Shown in pieces: positions 30,711 to 32,881 of a stretch of DNA of 32,881 bases. Origin of the DNA: Methylobacterium sp. B4 (lineage in GTDB: Bacteria; Pseudomonadota; Alphaproteobacteria; Rhizobiales; Beijerinckiaceae); contig NZ_QJJJ01000033.1 of the NCBI RefSeq assembly GCF_003201865.1, positions 1-32,881 of the forward strand. The letters are read 5' to 3'. The position numbers were made by a program, and so were the translations under genes. The stretch's first letter is position 1. Each line of letters opens with the position of its first letter. The notes below the pieces were generated by a model, which saw only the letters and a program-made list of their open reading frames with translations, made no database searches and was not told the origin of the DNA.

Positions 30711-32825
30711 ATGTCGCCGTTTCTGACGCGCCTGCTCGCATCGGCCAGCGCTCTCGGCCTGAGTACGCTCCCGGGTTACGCACGCGATGCGACCACGGTG
30801 GAGTTGGAGGAATTGCAGGTCAGCGCGCAGGGCGGTTCCGCAAATTCCTCTGCGACGGTCTCGGGTCCGGCCGCGAACGTAAAGACGCAGATCTCATCGT
30901 CGGTCCTGGCTCTCCCGGGCAACAGCACGGTGATTGATGCCGCGGAAATCGCTCGCCTGCCCGTGCAAAGCTACGGCGACCTCTTCCGTCCCGTGGCAGG
31001 CTTCGATGTCTCGAATTACGGCCAAGGCGGCGTCGGATACGGCATTGCCCTGCGCGGCTTCAGCGATGCCGAGCACGGCCGCGACGTCGCCGTTTTCATC
31101 GACGGGGTACCGATCAACGAGGTCTCTTCGATCCACACCCCGAACTATGTCGACCTCAATCCGCTGATTCCGGAGACCATCCGCTCCATCAGCATCGTGC
31201 GCGGGCCGTTCTCGGTGGAAGCGGGCGACGCCAATCTCGGCGGCTCGATCTTCATCGACACCAAGCGGGCCGAGCCCTTCTCGACCATCGGCGCGTCGGG
31301 CGGCTCTTTCGGCACGGGGCGGGGGCTTGCCACCTTCAGCCAGCTCGGCCCTGGGATTCAGCCCTTCCTCGCCTACGATGGCTACGGCACCGGGGGCTAC
31401 CGCGAGAACGGCGATCTCGGTCGCTACAACGCCTTCAACAAGGTCACCATCCCCCTCGATCTCGGCTCCAGCCTGTCGCTGCGGGTGCAGATGTACGGCA
31501 CGCGCTTCGGGCAGCCGGGTTACCTGGATCGCGACCTCGTGCGCGCCGGTTTCGTCTCGCCGCGCGCCGCGACCAACGTGACCGATGGCGGCGGCAAGAC
31601 CCTTCAGACCTTCGTGGCCAATTACGTCAACGGGCTGCCGGACGACGAGTTGTCGGCGCTCCTCTATGCCAGCCACGACGTGTTCAGCCGCTTCTCGGAT
31701 TTCGGCGCCGGCCAGCGTGGACAGGTCGAGGAACGGCAGACCGTCGGCGGGCGCATCCGCAAGGTCTGGACGACGAGCCTGTTCGACGTGTTGCCGACCC
31801 AGTTCCTCGTCGGCGGCGATTGGCGGAGCGATGCGCTCGACGTGAACACCGGCCCCTCGGTCGCGCGCAGCTTCACCGCGCGCACCCTCGATCTCGATCT
31901 GTTGCAGCACAACCTCGCGGCCTACGCGCAGGTGCAGGTCAAGCCGACGCCCTGGCTGAAGCTGACCGGCGGCGCCCGCTTCGACCAGTTCTTCTACGAT
32001 GTGCGCAACAACCTCGACCCGGCCCTGTCTCCCAAGGTCAGCCCCAACGTGGTCTCCCCCAAGGGCGGGGCGGCGCTCACGCCCTTCGATTGGCTGGAGC
32101 TGTTCGCCAGTTACGGCCAGGGCTTCCGCAGTCCCTCGGCCTCGAGCGAATTGACGAACAATCCCCGCCTCACCCCGCTGACCATCGAGAGCACGGAAGG
32201 CGGCGGCCGGCTCGTGTTCGACCGGTTCAGCCTCCTCGGCACGGTGTTCTTCACCGACATTGCCAACGAGGTCTTCCAGCCCGCGCCCGGCCTGCCCGTG
32301 CAGAACCTGGGCAAGTCCCGCCGCGACGGCTTCGAGGTCGAGGCGAAGCTGCCGGCCTATCGGGAAGGTCTCGACCGCGTGGCGTTGTTCGCCAACTATT
32401 CGGGCGTCTCCGCCCGACTGCTCAACGGCGCGCCATCGATCTTCATCCCCAACGTGCCGGCCTATCTCGCAACCGTCGGCGCCGAGTTCGACATCGGCGC
32501 ACCGGTCTCCCTGTTGCCCCGCGGGCGCCTGACCGGTGCGGCCTACCTGTCCTACATCGGCGCCAAGCCGCTGACCGAGGATGGTGTCTTGCGCTCCTCG
32601 CCCTATCCGCGGGTGAGCGGCCGGATCGCCTACGTCCACGAGAGCGGCTGGACGACCTACGGGCAGGCCACTTGGTATCCCGGCGACCGCACCAGCGAGA
32701 GCATCTTCAACTTCGGCTCGTCGGTCTCCGCCGCAGCCGCGGCGATCTTCACCAGCCCGCAGCCGCGCCTGACGCTGCTGGCCGGTCTCACCTACGGCTT
32801 TGCAACAGGAGCACCTTTTCGATGA
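30711..32825 (+). CDS. TonB-dependent outer-membrane receptor, probable nickel uptake
   Basis: A 704-residue outer-membrane gated barrel. A signal peptide covers about residues 1-25, then a TonB-box-like VELEELQVSA, a plug domain (SSVLALPGNSTVIDAAEIAR, GIALRGFSDAEHGRDVAVFID, NPLIPETIRSISIVRGPFSVEAGDANLGG) and a barrel of alternating strands. The plug closely resembles siderophore-type receptors, but context points to a metal: a NikR-like operator lies 52 bases upstream and the urease operon is divergent. A nickel-chelate ligand is inferred, not shown. ATG at 30711 is preceded by an in-frame TAA. The next gene overlaps its stop (ATGA). The last residue is Arg, not the usual aromatic one. Confidence 0.88.
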   Translation: MSPFLTRLLASASALGLSTLPGYARDATTVELEELQVSAQGGSANSSATVSGPAANVKTQISSSVLALPGNSTVIDAAEIARLPVQSYGDLFRPVAGFDVSNYGQGGVGYGIALRGFSDAEHGRDVAVFIDGVPINEVSSIHTPNYVDLNPLIPETIRSISIVRGPFSVEAGDANLGGSIFIDTKRAEPFSTIGASGGSFGTGRGLATFSQLGPGIQPFLAYDGYGTGGYRENGDLGRYNAFNKVTIPLDLGSSLSLRVQMYGTRFGQPGYLDRDLVRAGFVSPRAATNVTDGGGKTLQTFVANYVNGLPDDELSALLYASHDVFSRFSDFGAGQRGQVEERQTVGGRIRKVWTTSLFDVLPTQFLVGGDWRSDALDVNTGPSVARSFTARTLDLDLLQHNLAAYAQVQVKPTPWLKLTGGARFDQFFYDVRNNLDPALSPKVSPNVVSPKGGAALTPFDWLELFASYGQGFRSPSASSELTNNPRLTPLTIESTEGGGRLVFDRFSLLGTVFFTDIANEVFQPAPGLPVQNLGKSRRDGFEVEAKLPAYREGLDRVALFANYSGVSARLLNGAPSIFIPNVPAYLATVGAEFDIGAPVSLLPRGRLTGAAYLSYIGAKPLTEDGVLRSSPYPRVSGRIAYVHESGWTTYGQATWYPGDRTSESIFNFGSSVSAAAAAIFTSPQPRLTLLAGLTYGFATGAPFR

Positions 32826-32881
32826 GACGGACCGCCCTCCTCACCGCCCTGCTCGCGCTGACCGCGCCGGCCGCCGCCCAC
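32822..32881 (+). CDS. Secreted protein, 5' end only (possible DUF4198/NikK-type periplasmic protein)
   Basis: Twenty codons before the window edge: MRRTALLTALLALTAPAAAH, a clear signal peptide with an AAA cleavage site, leaving His as the probable first mature residue. It overlaps the receptor stop codon (ATGA), so the two are co-translated. DUF4198/NikK-like periplasmic proteins, which go with TonB-type nickel or cobalt uptake, typically begin their mature chain with an N-terminal His, as do a few copper proteins. The assignment is a guess from context. Confidence 0.5.
   Translation, partial: MRRTALLTALLALTAPAAAH

Noticed and set aside
30265..30783. A 172-codon minus-strand frame across the urease/receptor gap
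   Set aside because: It overlaps the receptor's signal peptide, has no ribosome-binding site, and its composition is low in ordered hydrophobic segments. The spacer is better read as a control region.

Overview
The window is GC-rich, densely coded chromosomal DNA with alphaproteobacterial character. Codon use is strongly GC3-biased, there is a NepR-type anti-sigma factor, and there is a REP-like palindrome of the 'GCGAAGCGATCCAG' kind that I associate with Methylobacterium/Methylorubrum. The most likely source is a Methylobacterium-like member of the Hyphomicrobiales. This assignment is pattern recognition, not a database result. No rRNA, tRNA, CRISPR array, insertion sequence or prophage is visible.

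Left part (1-9.5 kb), metabolic and regulatory genes. It holds the tail of an unidentified gene, a divergent Mfd-family helicase, a GlxA-type AraC regulator divergent from a short-chain dehydrogenase, a LysR regulator divergent from a DMT exporter plus a zinc-type alcohol dehydrogenase-like gene, and a TerC-family membrane protein. Convergent gene pairs are separated by clear hairpins (90-118, 5543-5564, 8721-8748).

Middle part (9.7-20.9 kb). It holds a complete tripartite tricarboxylate transporter operon (tctB-tctA-tctC, minus strand), a small secreted four-cysteine protein, a LuxR-type regulator, an SMP-30/gluconolactonase gene with a GH15 glucoamylase-like gene behind it, an alpha/beta hydrolase, a HAD-type nucleotidase-like protein and an orphan NepR-like gene. 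Two terminator-like hairpins follow the NepR-like gene, and two sites resembling general-stress (EcfG) promoters lie nearby.

Right part (21.3-32.9 kb), a urea-nitrogen and nickel module. The minus strand reads ureA-ureB-ureC-fluC2-fluC1-ureE-ureF-ureG-ureD-urea transporter, followed by an ammonium transporter. Divergent to it are a TonB-dependent receptor and the first 20 codons of a secreted protein whose predicted mature form begins with His. A GTATGA-N16-GCATAC site, a near-perfect match to the NikR operator, lies just before the receptor and overlaps its likely promoter. I infer a coherent unit: the receptor would bring in nickel under NikR control, the UT-type channel would bring in urea, the accessory proteins would load nickel into urease, and Amt would recapture escaping ammonia. 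The paired fluoride channels sit inside the operon. Because fluoride inhibits nickel urease, they may protect the enzyme. This combination is the most interesting part of the window.
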